From Chryseobacterium sp. (GTDB taxonomy: Bacteria; Bacteroidota; Bacteroidia; Flavobacteriales; Weeksellaceae), in the NCBI GenBank assembly GCA_031286615.1, contig JAITUA010000015.1:615132-679131 (forward strand): a DNA stretch of 64,000 bases. Reading direction: 5' to 3'. Under the pieces are notes generated by a model. That model saw nothing but the letters and a program-made list of their open reading frames with translations. It was not told where the DNA came from and did not search any database. The position numbers and the translations under genes were made by a program. How positions within the stretch are numbered: position 1 is the first letter of the stretch; the number at the start of each line of letters is the position of its first letter. Shown here piece after piece: positions 8,272-17,391 of this stretch.

Positions 8272-11193
8272 ATGAATGTAAGAATATCACGAAGCGTAGG
8301 AGTGGTTGCCGTCCTCTATTTTACGGCCAACTTCAGTGCCCAGACCACCAAGGCGAAGGACACAATTGCTAAAGAAAACAAAATAGACGAAGTTGTAGTG
8401 ATTGGTTACGGTACTCAGAAAAAGAGTAATGTGACAGGAGCTATAGCGAGTATTAAAGCCAGCGATATTGAAAATATTCCATCTGGTAAGCCGGAACAGG
8501 TATTACAGGGAAGGGCAGCCGGAGTTTCTGTAGTAACCAATTCCGGTCAGCCGGGAGCTGCTGCCACTGTACGCGTAAGAGGTATTACCAGCTTCGGGGC
8601 TGGAAGTAACAGTCCTTTGTGGGTAGTAGATGGTATTGTTGTAGACAATATCGGATGGCTTAACCAGTCTGATATTGAAAGTATTGAAGTCTTAAAAGAT
8701 GGAGCTTCTTCTGCAATCTATGGAGTTTCTGCGGCAAAAGGAGTAATTCTGGTGACTACTAAAAAAGGGAAAAAAGGAAAACTGACTCTTTCTTACAATG
8801 GGTTCTATGGTTTTTCAAATGCTTCAAAAAAACTGGACCTTCTGGATGCTACACAGTATGCTAAAATTATCAATGAGGGCTTCGTTAATGATGGACAAGC
8901 TCCCAGATTTAACAATCCGGAATCCTTTGGAAAAGGAACCAACTGGCAGGATGCTATTTTTGGGACAGGTGAAAAATCGTCTCATGAAGTAAGCATTACA
9001 GGAGGTAATGAAAAGTCAACTTACTATACATCATTTGGATATTTTGATCAGTCTGGTATTGTATTGAGTGATATTTCTTATTACAAAAGAATCAATGCAA
9101 GATTCAACTCAACCCATAAAGTTACAGACTATCTGACAATAGGTCAAACTTTTGCTTATACCCATGTAAAATCTCAGGGGGTAAGTGCAAACGAAGAATT
9201 CGGAGGACCGTTAGCTTCAGCAGTTAATCTTGATCCTACTACTCCGGTTGTTGTAACAGATTGGTCTATGGTAGATCCGAACGGTTATAGCAATCCTTAT
9301 ATCATCCGTGATTCTGAGGGACGTCCTTACGGAATTTCCCAATATGTAAATAATGAAATGACCAATCCGCAGGCTTTCCGTCACATACAACAAGGCAATT
9401 ATAACTGGTCTGATGATTTTGTGGGGAATGTTTTTGCAGAACTCAAGTTTCTTGATCACTTTACATTCAAAACAAGTTTAAATGGTAAGAAATCCTATTG
9501 GGGAAGCCGCTCCTTTACACCGAAATATTATTTAAGTCCAAATTTTAATAATACCGGATTTAACAGTTTGAATAAGGTGGATGAAAATAAGTTCGAATGG
9601 AGTATGGAAAATACATTGACCTATCAGAATAAGTTTGGTGATCACAACATCAATATTATGGTTGGGCAGGGTGTTTACCGATACAACATTGCGGGCGGTG
9701 CCAGTTTGACTTACAGTAACCTTCCTATTGATAACTGGCAGGATGCTTCCTTCAACTTTGATATTCCGAGGGAAAATATCACAGCAAAAGGATGGGACGG
9801 TATTGAGACCCGTAAAGCATCTTATTTTGGCAGAATCATTTATGATTACGCAGATAAATATTTATTTACAGGAACGATCCGTAGAGATGGTTCTTCAAAA
9901 TTTGCTACCAATCAGCACTGGGGAACTTTCCCATCTATGTCACTGGGATGGAATGTTCATAAAGAAAACTTCTGGCCGGAGAATAAAGTGATTAATAATC
10001 TGAAACTAAGAGGAGGGTACGGAGTGTTAGGGAATGACGAAATGGATAACTTCAGATTTGCAAGCTTCATGGTTTCCGGGAGTAATTATACCAACTCCAG
10101 TAATAATATTATCATTGGTTATGCGAAAAGTACCCTGGAAAACCCTAATCTGAAGTGGGAACAGACCAGCCAGCTGAATATTGCTGCAGATCTGAAATTG
10201 TTCAACAACTTTACCTTAACAGCAGACTGGTACAAAAAGAAAACTACTGATATTCTCAGACAAATTAATATTCCCGGTTATGTAGGAGTTCCTGTTTCAC
10301 CGTGGGCAAATGTAGGAGATATGGAAAACTCAGGTGTTGAACTTGAATTAGGCTATAAGAAGAATTGGGATGATTTCAGCATTTCGGTTAACGGTAACTT
10401 CGCAACCATAAAAAACAAAGTACTTAGACTAGAAGATGATATTGAATACTTCAATCTGGCTTCTTTCCAGACTATGGGGGCGGTATCCAGAGTAGCAGTA
10501 GGGCAGCCCTACGGATCATTTTACGGACAGACTTACAGTGGAGTCTTCCAGAATCAGGCACAAATTGACAATTATGTAAATGCCAATGGGGTAAAATTAT
10601 TACCGGATGCAAAACCGGGGGACTTTATTTGGCAGGATAATAATGGAGACGGAAAAATAGATGACAATGACAAAGTAAACTTAGGAAGCTCTATACCAAA
10701 ATATACTTTTGGGCTTACCGTGAATATGAGCTATAAGAATTTTGACCTGATGGTATTTGCACAGGGACAGGCTGGTAACAAGATTTTCCAGGGTTTAAGA
10801 AGGCTGGACATTCCTGATGCGAATTACCAGACAAAAATTCTGGACAGATGGACAGGTGAAGGGTCTACCAATGATAATCCAAGACTTACCCGCAACGATT
10901 CTAACCACAACTATTCATGGATGTCCAATTACTACCTTCAGAAAGGAGATTATGTACGTCTGAAAATTGTTCAGTTAGGCTATACCATTCCTCAGGATGT
11001 TACTAGACGTTTCGGAATGAGTAAAGTGAGACTGTATATCACAGGAGAAAACCTGCTTACTTTCACAAAGTATACAGGATATGATCCGGAAATTGCAGGC
11101 AGAAATAATTCTGAACAGGATATTATTGGGGTAGACAGAGCTTACTATCCACAAGCCAGAACATTCCTTATAGGAGCTAATATTCAATTTTAA
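8272..11193 (+). CDS. SusC/RagA-type TonB-linked outer-membrane transporter
   Basis: 973 residues. Signal peptide ends near NFSAQ. The TonB box and SusC signature DEVVVIGYGTQKK lie near residue 40, followed by the plug (VLQGRAAGVSVV, PLWVVDGIVVDN, IEVLKDGASSAIYG) and a 22-strand-type barrel with typical motifs (RRDGSSKFA, LRGGYGVLGND, NPNLKWEQT, GDFIWQDNNGDGKIDDND). It ends in IGANIQF with a terminal aromatic residue. It forms a lidded pore with the SusD next door and imports glycan fragments. Unusually, the carboxypeptidase-like domain of about 80 residues that normally sits between signal peptide and TonB box is absent. The stop codon overlaps the susD start (TAATG). It is the first gene of the glycan operon. 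Confidence 0.93.
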   Translation: MNVRISRSVGVVAVLYFTANFSAQTTKAKDTIAKENKIDEVVVIGYGTQKKSNVTGAIASIKASDIENIPSGKPEQVLQGRAAGVSVVTNSGQPGAAATVRVRGITSFGAGSNSPLWVVDGIVVDNIGWLNQSDIESIEVLKDGASSAIYGVSAAKGVILVTTKKGKKGKLTLSYNGFYGFSNASKKLDLLDATQYAKIINEGFVNDGQAPRFNNPESFGKGTNWQDAIFGTGEKSSHEVSITGGNEKSTYYTSFGYFDQSGIVLSDISYYKRINARFNSTHKVTDYLTIGQTFAYTHVKSQGVSANEEFGGPLASAVNLDPTTPVVVTDWSMVDPNGYSNPYIIRDSEGRPYGISQYVNNEMTNPQAFRHIQQGNYNWSDDFVGNVFAELKFLDHFTFKTSLNGKKSYWGSRSFTPKYYLSPNFNNTGFNSLNKVDENKFEWSMENTLTYQNKFGDHNINIMVGQGVYRYNIAGGASLTYSNLPIDNWQDASFNFDIPRENITAKGWDGIETRKASYFGRIIYDYADKYLFTGTIRRDGSSKFATNQHWGTFPSMSLGWNVHKENFWPENKVINNLKLRGGYGVLGNDEMDNFRFASFMVSGSNYTNSSNNIIIGYAKSTLENPNLKWEQTSQLNIAADLKLFNNFTLTADWYKKKTTDILRQINIPGYVGVPVSPWANVGDMENSGVELELGYKKNWDDFSISVNGNFATIKNKVLRLEDDIEYFNLASFQTMGAVSRVAVGQPYGSFYGQTYSGVFQNQAQIDNYVNANGVKLLPDAKPGDFIWQDNNGDGKIDDNDKVNLGSSIPKYTFGLTVNMSYKNFDLMVFAQGQAGNKIFQGLRRLDIPDANYQTKILDRWTGEGSTNDNPRLTRNDSNHNYSWMSNYYLQKGDYVRLKIVQLGYTIPQDVTRRFGMSKVRLYITGENLLTFTKYTGYDPEIAGRNNSEQDIIGVDRAYYPQARTFLIGANIQF

Positions 11194-12764
11194 TGACCAA
11201 CAAAATGAAAAATAAGAATTTTATATATAAAGGACTTGCCGTAGCGTTTTTAACAGGTCTTAGTTTTACAAATATCGGTTGTAGTGATTCCTATCTGGAT
11301 GATGTAAAGAATTCAGGATCTTTTAATACAGATTTGTATTTTCAGAATGAGCAGCAGTCTTTCAGTGCGCTGATTTCCGTATATGATGCTTTAAGAAAGT
11401 ATTCAGCAGGATTTGAGAATACAGTTACATTTTTTAATGCAGGATCTGATGATTTTTATTCCGGTGGAGGAAACTCCAATGATGGAGCAGGTATCCAGGG
11501 AATGAACAATTATATGATCAATGCCAATACAATGCCTGCCAGCTACTGGAGGGATTATTACCAGGGAATTGCGCGTGCTAATCTTTTAATAGAAAGAGTT
11601 CCGGGAGCAAATATGAATGAAGATCTTAAAAAAAGATATATCGCAGAAGCTAAAGTTCTTCGTTCTTTATATTATTTTGAATTACTAAGAATGTTTGGAA
11701 ATATTCCTCTGATTCTTAATACCATAAAGTTTGATGATGATTACTGGAACGTTCCACAGGCTAAGCCCGATGATGTTTATGCACAGATAGAAACTGATAT
11801 CATTGCTGCTATTCCAGACCTTATGATGACACCGAGTATCAGTGATAAAGGGCGAATCACCCAGGGAACAGCCAGAGCTATATTGGGTAAAATTTATCTT
11901 TATGATAAAAAAATGCCTCAGGCAGCTGCACAATTTGCTGAAGTAAATGGTACGCCAGGAGGAACCAGCCAGTATGGCTACAAACTTGTGGCAAATTATG
12001 CAGATTTATTTAAAGTTGCCTTGGAAACTGACCAGGATCCAAATAAATACAAATTCTTATCAGAATCTATCCTTGAAGTAATGCATACCAATAAAGGAAG
12101 CTCTGACTGGGGATTCTGGGGGCAGGGAAAAGACGAAGGAAACTCTATCAACATAATGGTAGGTCCCCGTTCTTATTCATTAAAAAATATCCTGAATAAT
12201 AATGCTCCCGATATTTATCCAGGCTGGGCATTTAATACCGTAACAGAGAATTATGTCAGTTTTATGCAGGATGACCCAAGACTGGATGTGACCGTTTTCA
12301 ACGCGAAAAAACTGGTGACAGAAGGCAAGATTACTTATGCTCCTGCCTTTGCAGATACCGGATATTTTCTTAATAAGTATTTACCTACAAATGCTTTAAA
12401 AACATCGCTTCCAGGACCTCCGGAGCTGAATTTCAGGCAAAATTATATTGCTATAAGACTAGCAGATACTTACCTGATGGAGGCAGAAGCTTTAGGTGGA
12501 GCAGGCGCAAGAGCCCAGGCATTATTAGATGCAGTGAGGGCAAGAGTTGGTTTAACGTCGGTTCCTGTTTCTTTACAGGCTATTAAAGATGAAAGAAGAA
12601 GAGAACTTGCCGGGGAAGGCCACAGATGGTTTGATCTTGTAAGATGGGGAGATGCCCCTTCTAAACTTGCCTTCAAAGGATTTAAAGCCAATAAAAATGA
12701 AATTCTTCCAATTCCGTTCAATGAATTGCCGAATACAGCTTTAAAACAAAATCCTGGTTACTAA
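11193..12764 (+). CDS. SusD/RagB-family glycan-binding lipoprotein
   Basis: 523 residues. N-terminal lipobox TNIGC with Cys30 as the lipidated residue, so it is an outer-membrane surface lipoprotein that binds glycan and caps SusC. Family marks are SYLDDVKNS after the Cys, the TPR-like region (AEAKVLRSLYYFELLRMFGNIPL, cited here as two blocks AEAKVLRSLYYFELLRM and FGNIPL), IRLADTYLMEAEALG, LLDAVRARVGL and the C-terminal DERRRELAGEGHRWFDLVRWG. The ATG at 11193 overlaps the susC stop. A second ATG at 11205 gives an equally good signal peptide and could be the true start. It is co-transcribed with susC and the downstream glycosidases. Confidence 0.93.
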   Translation: MTNKMKNKNFIYKGLAVAFLTGLSFTNIGCSDSYLDDVKNSGSFNTDLYFQNEQQSFSALISVYDALRKYSAGFENTVTFFNAGSDDFYSGGGNSNDGAGIQGMNNYMINANTMPASYWRDYYQGIARANLLIERVPGANMNEDLKKRYIAEAKVLRSLYYFELLRMFGNIPLILNTIKFDDDYWNVPQAKPDDVYAQIETDIIAAIPDLMMTPSISDKGRITQGTARAILGKIYLYDKKMPQAAAQFAEVNGTPGGTSQYGYKLVANYADLFKVALETDQDPNKYKFLSESILEVMHTNKGSSDWGFWGQGKDEGNSINIMVGPRSYSLKNILNNNAPDIYPGWAFNTVTENYVSFMQDDPRLDVTVFNAKKLVTEGKITYAPAFADTGYFLNKYLPTNALKTSLPGPPELNFRQNYIAIRLADTYLMEAEALGGAGARAQALLDAVRARVGLTSVPVSLQAIKDERRRELAGEGHRWFDLVRWGDAPSKLAFKGFKANKNEILPIPFNELPNTALKQNPGY

Positions 12765-12767
12765 AAT

Positions 12768-14192
12768 ATGAAGTTTCACAACTTATATAGTTTCTTTAGA
12801 GGTGCCGCACTACTTAGTGGTGTGGCCCTTTTTTCTTTGTCGTGTACATCAGTTGCTTCCAACAAAGTAAACGAAGTGCAGTACTGGCTTACAAAAGGCG
12901 ATGAAAGTGTAAAATTACAGCAGCAGCCTTCTGTTAAATTTGTAAATACTTCCAACAGCTTTCAGAATATTGAAATTGATGATGCTCAAAAGTTTCAATA
13001 TGTTGATGGCTTTGGATATACATTAACAGGAGGAAGTGTTGAGGTAATCAACAGATTGTCGCCTTCCAAAAGAAAAGCACTGCTTAATGAGCTTTTTGGA
13101 AACAACAAAAACTCAATTTCTATCAGTTATTTAAGACTAAGTATAGGAGCTTCCGATCTCGATGGTGAAGTATTTTCATACGATGATTTGCCGGAAGGGC
13201 AGACGGATCCTTCTCTTTCAAAATTCAGCTTGGCAAAAGATAAAAATCTGATTGCTATGTTAAAAGAAATTTTAGCAATCAATCCTTCAGTTAAAATCAT
13301 TGCAGCGCCATGGTCACCGCCAGTTTGGATGAAAGATAATGGTAAATCAAAAGGAGGAAGTTTGAAACCTGAATTCTATGGAACATATGCTCAATATTTT
13401 GTAAAATATATTCAGGGAATGAAAAAAGAAGGCATTACCATTGATGCTGTAACCCCTCAAAATGAACCTTTGCATCCTGGAAATAATCCCAGTTTATACA
13501 TGCCTTCTGAACAGCAGAGGAATTTTATCAAAAATCATTTAGGTCCGGTTTTTAAAACAAATGGAATTATCACTAAAATTGTGGTGTATGATCACAACTG
13601 CAACAAACCTGAATATGCCATTGATATTTTAAAAGATTCCGAAGCCAATCCGTATATTGATGGGTCTGCTTTTCACTTATATGAAGGAGATATTTCAGCA
13701 CTAAGTACGGTACATGATGCTTTTCCGGACAAGAATTTATACTTTACCGAACAATGGACCGGATCCAAAGGAACTTTTACCGAAGATCTGAACTGGCACA
13801 CAAAAAATGTAATCATCGGGTCTATGAGAAACTGGAGTAAAATTGCGCTGGAATGGAATCTTGCCAACGATCCGAAATATGCGCCGCATACAGATGGAGG
13901 ATGTACAGAATGTAAAGGAGCAATTACTGTGTCTGGCAGTGAAAATTTCACAAGAAATGTTTCCTATTATATCATTGCACATGCTTCAAAGTTTGTTCCT
14001 GCAGGTTCTCAGCGTATCGCTTCCACACAATCTGATAAACTTTCCACTGCTGCTTTTAAGACTCAATTTGGGAAAATAGTTTTAATTGTGCAGAACGATA
14101 GCCCTTCAGATGAGAATTTTAATATTAAATTTGCCGGGAAAACCGCTGCTGTAACAATTTCAGGACGTTCTACAGCAACCTATATTTTTTAA
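12768..14192 (+). CDS. GH30 glycosidase lipoprotein (probable beta-1,6-glucanase)
   Basis: 474 residues, starting 3 bases after susD. Lipoprotein signal FSLSC (Cys26) places it on a membrane, probably the cell surface. The GH30 (beta/alpha)8 fold is marked by VDGFGYTLTGGS at strand 1, YLRLSIGASD, APWSPPVWMKDN, acid/base Glu233 in VTPQNEP, HLYEGD and nucleophile Glu328 in LYFTEQWTG. A beta-sandwich with FTRNVSYYIIAHASKFV follows to the end. GH30 relatives in Bacteroidota glucan loci cleave beta-1,6-glucan, while other subfamilies are glucosylceramidases or xylanases. The surrounding GH3 and GH16 favour the glucan reading. Exact specificity cannot be decided from sequence alone. Confidence 0.88.
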   Translation: MKFHNLYSFFRGAALLSGVALFSLSCTSVASNKVNEVQYWLTKGDESVKLQQQPSVKFVNTSNSFQNIEIDDAQKFQYVDGFGYTLTGGSVEVINRLSPSKRKALLNELFGNNKNSISISYLRLSIGASDLDGEVFSYDDLPEGQTDPSLSKFSLAKDKNLIAMLKEILAINPSVKIIAAPWSPPVWMKDNGKSKGGSLKPEFYGTYAQYFVKYIQGMKKEGITIDAVTPQNEPLHPGNNPSLYMPSEQQRNFIKNHLGPVFKTNGIITKIVVYDHNCNKPEYAIDILKDSEANPYIDGSAFHLYEGDISALSTVHDAFPDKNLYFTEQWTGSKGTFTEDLNWHTKNVIIGSMRNWSKIALEWNLANDPKYAPHTDGGCTECKGAITVSGSENFTRNVSYYIIAHASKFVPAGSQRIASTQSDKLSTAAFKTQFGKIVLIVQNDSPSDENFNIKFAGKTAAVTISGRSTATYIF

Positions 14193-14201
14193 TTTGATAC
14201 T

Positions 14202-16424
14202 ATGAAAAGAGTTTATTTCTTACTGGCATTTTCCACATTGGGAATGAGTGCTTACGGACAGAAAACCATTGATCAGAAAGTAGCAGAATTGCTGTCTAAA
14301 ATGACCCTTGAGGAAAAAGTAGGGCAGATGGTGCAGTATAGTGGGTTTGAATATGCTACAGGACCTCAGAAATCTAATTCGGCAGCCGTTTTAGAAGAAA
14401 TTAAAAAAGGTAAAGTAGGTTCCATGCTGAATGTGGCAGGATCAGAAGAAACCAGATCGTTTCAGAAACTGGCGATGCAGTCAAGGCTGAAAATTCCTTT
14501 GCTGTTCGGGCAGGACGTTATCCATGGATACCGTACCACATTTCCTGTAAATCTGGGGCAGGCGGCAAGCTGGGATCTTGGAATGATAGAAAAATCAGAA
14601 AGAATCGCTGCAACAGAAGCCGCTGCTTATGGTATTCACTGGACGTTTGCGCCAATGGTGGATATCGCCAGAGATCCGAGATGGGGAAGAGTAATGGAGG
14701 GCTCTGGGGAAGATACTTACCTGGGAACAAAAATAGGACTGGCAAGGATAAAAGGATTTCAGGGCAGAGGTTTGGGAAGTCTTGATGCTGTGATGGCCTG
14801 TGCAAAACATTTCGCGGCATATGGAGCAGCGGTAGGTGGAAGAGATTACAATTCTGTAGATATGAGTCTCAGACAGCTCAATGAAACATACCTTCCTCCG
14901 TTCAAAGCTGCTGCTGAAGCAGGAGTAGCAACTTTCATGAACTCTTTCAATGACATCAACGGAATTCCGGCGACGGCCAACAAATATATTCAGAGAGATC
15001 TGTTAAAGGGAAAATGGAACTACAGAGGTTTTGTGGTTTCAGACTGGGGAAGCATCGGGGAAATGGTTCCTCACGGTTATGCCAAAGATGCTAATGAAGC
15101 CGCAGAAAGAGCAATACAGGGCGGGAGCGATATGGATATGGAAAGCCGTGTATATATGGCAGAACTTCCAAAATTGGTTAAGGAAGGAAAGTTAGATCCG
15201 AAACTGGTAGATGATGCAGCAGGAAGAATTTTAACCAAGAAATTTGAAATGGGACTTTTCGATGATCCTTACCGGTTCAGCGATGAAAAAAGACAAAAAG
15301 AACAGACCAATAACCAGGAGAACAGAAAATTCGGAAGAGAATTTGGTTCAAAAAGTATTGTTCTTCTTAAAAATCAGGGAAATATTCTTCCCCTTTCAAA
15401 AACGACAAAAACAGTAGCTCTGATAGGTCCTTTCGGTAAAGAAACAGTAGCTAATCACGGCTTCTGGTCTGTTGCGTTTAAAGATGACAACCAAAGAATC
15501 GTTTCTCAATTTGACGGAATTAAAAATCAGCTGGATAAAAATTCTACTTTACTTTATGCAAAAGGCTGTAATGTAGATGATCAGGATAAAACCCAGTTTG
15601 CAGAAGCCATAGAAACGGCAAAAAAAGCAGATGTGGTGATTATGACACTGGGAGAAGGCCATGCGATGAGCGGAGAAGCAAAAAGCCGAAGTGTTATCGG
15701 ATTTACAGGAGTACAGGAAGATTTATTGAAAGAAATTGCGAAAACAGGAAAGCCAATCATTTTGATGGTTAATGCAGGAAGACCTCTTATTTTCAACTGG
15801 GCATCAGATAATATTCCAACAATTGTATACACATGGTGGCTGGGAACTGAAGCAGGAAACTCTATTGCAGATGTTCTGTTCGGTACCGTGAATCCTGGAG
15901 GAAAGCTTCCGATGAGTTTCCCAAGAACAGAAGGGCAGATTCCGGTGTATTACAATCACTATAATACAGGAAGACCTGCAAAAAATAATACGGACAGAAA
16001 CTATGTTTCAGCATATATAGACCTTGATAATGACCCGAAATATCCGTTTGGATATGGTTTAAGCTATACCGATTTCAAATATTCTGATATGGTATTAAGC
16101 TCAGCAAGCCTTACAGGAAATCAGACTCTGAATATCAGTGTTACCGTTTCCAATACAGGAAAATATGATGGAGAAGAGGTTATTCAGCTTTATGTCAGGG
16201 ATCTTTTCGGTAAAGTAGTAAGACCTGTAAAGGAATTGAAAGGTTTCCAGAAAGTATTTATCAAAAAAGGAGAAAGTAAAAAGATAGAGTTCAGGCTGAC
16301 ACCGGAAGATCTGAAGTTTTTTGATGACAATCTGAACTTTGATTGGGAAAGCGGGGAATTCGATATTATGATCGGAACTGACTCTCAACATGTCCAGACA
16401 AAAAGAATCAACTGGACAAAATAA
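14202..16424 (+). CDS. GH3 beta-glucosidase (BglX-like)
   Basis: 740 residues, the usual BglX length. Signal peptide ends at SAYGQ, so it is periplasmic. N-terminal (beta/alpha)8 domain with KMTLEEKVGQM, FAPMVDIARDPRWGRVMEG, KHFAAYGAAVGGRDYN and nucleophile Asp281 in FVVSDWGS. The alpha/beta sandwich domain carries GEGHAMSGEAKSR with a likely acid/base Glu, and the C-terminal fibronectin III-like domain begins near LPMSFPRTEGQIPVYYNHY and contains FGYGLSYTDF. It releases glucose from the non-reducing end of beta-gluco-oligosaccharides. It follows the first GH30 by 9 bases and would finish the digestion of fragments imported by SusC. Confidence 0.93.
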   Translation: MKRVYFLLAFSTLGMSAYGQKTIDQKVAELLSKMTLEEKVGQMVQYSGFEYATGPQKSNSAAVLEEIKKGKVGSMLNVAGSEETRSFQKLAMQSRLKIPLLFGQDVIHGYRTTFPVNLGQAASWDLGMIEKSERIAATEAAAYGIHWTFAPMVDIARDPRWGRVMEGSGEDTYLGTKIGLARIKGFQGRGLGSLDAVMACAKHFAAYGAAVGGRDYNSVDMSLRQLNETYLPPFKAAAEAGVATFMNSFNDINGIPATANKYIQRDLLKGKWNYRGFVVSDWGSIGEMVPHGYAKDANEAAERAIQGGSDMDMESRVYMAELPKLVKEGKLDPKLVDDAAGRILTKKFEMGLFDDPYRFSDEKRQKEQTNNQENRKFGREFGSKSIVLLKNQGNILPLSKTTKTVALIGPFGKETVANHGFWSVAFKDDNQRIVSQFDGIKNQLDKNSTLLYAKGCNVDDQDKTQFAEAIETAKKADVVIMTLGEGHAMSGEAKSRSVIGFTGVQEDLLKEIAKTGKPIILMVNAGRPLIFNWASDNIPTIVYTWWLGTEAGNSIADVLFGTVNPGGKLPMSFPRTEGQIPVYYNHYNTGRPAKNNTDRNYVSAYIDLDNDPKYPFGYGLSYTDFKYSDMVLSSASLTGNQTLNISVTVSNTGKYDGEEVIQLYVRDLFGKVVRPVKELKGFQKVFIKKGESKKIEFRLTPEDLKFFDDNLNFDWESGEFDIMIGTDSQHVQTKRINWTK

Positions 16425-16443
16425 AATTGATGAGAGTTGAATT

Positions 16444-16525
16444 CAATAGGAGCGGGCTATAATCCTGAGCCGAGACGAAGGAAGCCCACTTAATAAAAGA
16501 TTTTGAATATGGCTTTAGCCAAAAC
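16444..16525. repeat. Dispersed repeat, copy A (GGAGCGGGCTATAATCC type)
   Basis: Begins CAATAGGAGCGGGCTATAAT and ends GGCTTTAGCCAAAAC. A close copy lies at 22258-22342 and a diverged one at 36099-36163. The ends can pair (GGCT...AGCC). It lies inside the glycan operon between GH3 and GH16. Confidence 0.7.
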
Positions 16526-16541
16526 TTAAAACCTAATACAT

Positions 16542-17351
16542 ATGAATCTCAAAGCTAAAAATATCATTAAAATAGTTGCAGCAGGAACTTTATTCCTTTC
16601 TGTTACGAACTGTGCCTCGCACAAGCCTGATTCCAGCAGAACCCTGATATGGAATGATGAATTTAATGGGAAGGGCCTTCCGGATTCATTAAAATGGAAT
16701 TATGATGTAGGCGGAGGTGGTTTTGGAAATGAAGAAGCTCAGTTTTATACCAAAAACAGGCTTGAGAACGCCAGAATGGAAAAAGGAAACCTCATCATTG
16801 AAGCCAAAAAAGAAAATTGGGAAAACAATAAATATACTTCCGCAAGGCTTTTAACCAAAGGGAAATTTGCTTTTCAATATGGAACAGTAGAAGTCAGAGC
16901 AAAACTTCCCAAAGGCCGTGGAACATGGCCGGCAATATGGATGATGAGTGAAAATATGAAGAAATGGCCGGATGACGGTGAACTGGATATCATGGAGCAT
17001 GTTGGCTATAATCAGGGATTTATACATGCTTCCGTTCATACAAAGAAATACAATCATATCCAGGGAACACAGAAAACAGATACACTGTTTGTGAAAGATG
17101 CCAGCGAAAAGTTTCATGTCTATAAAGCAGACTGGACACCGGAAAAGATAGATGTGTATATCGATGACCAAAAATTTTTCACCTATGTGAATAAAGAAAA
17201 AAATAATGAAGCATGGCCCTTTGACAAACCTTACTATATCATTTTGAATCTTGCCGTAGGAGGATTTTGGGGAGGAAAAGAAGGCATTGATGATGCTATT
17301 TTTCCACAGAAGTATTACATAGACTACGTAAGAGTCTATCAGAATAAATAA
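16542..17351 (+). CDS. GH16 endo-beta-1,3-glucanase (laminarinase-type) lipoprotein
   Basis: 269 residues. Lipobox SVTNC with Cys24. A single GH16 jelly-roll domain fills the rest: LIWNDEFNGKGLPDSLKWNY, YTSARLLTKGKFAFQYG, RGTWPAIWMM and the catalytic ELDIMEH motif with Glu147, Asp149 and Glu152. The extra Met in ExDxxE is the laminarinase-type form. C-terminal NLAVGGFWGG and YYIDYVRVYQ are typical of GH16_3. It would cut internal beta-1,3-glucosidic bonds of laminarin-like glucan at the cell surface. A 117-base gap holding a dispersed repeat separates it from GH3, so an internal promoter is possible. Confidence 0.92.
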   Translation: MNLKAKNIIKIVAAGTLFLSVTNCASHKPDSSRTLIWNDEFNGKGLPDSLKWNYDVGGGGFGNEEAQFYTKNRLENARMEKGNLIIEAKKENWENNKYTSARLLTKGKFAFQYGTVEVRAKLPKGRGTWPAIWMMSENMKKWPDDGELDIMEHVGYNQGFIHASVHTKKYNHIQGTQKTDTLFVKDASEKFHVYKADWTPEKIDVYIDDQKFFTYVNKEKNNEAWPFDKPYYIILNLAVGGFWGGKEGIDDAIFPQKYYIDYVRVYQNK

Positions 17352-17391
17352 TGAAAATGAGGACAAGAGGTCCAAAAACAGAAAAAAAATC

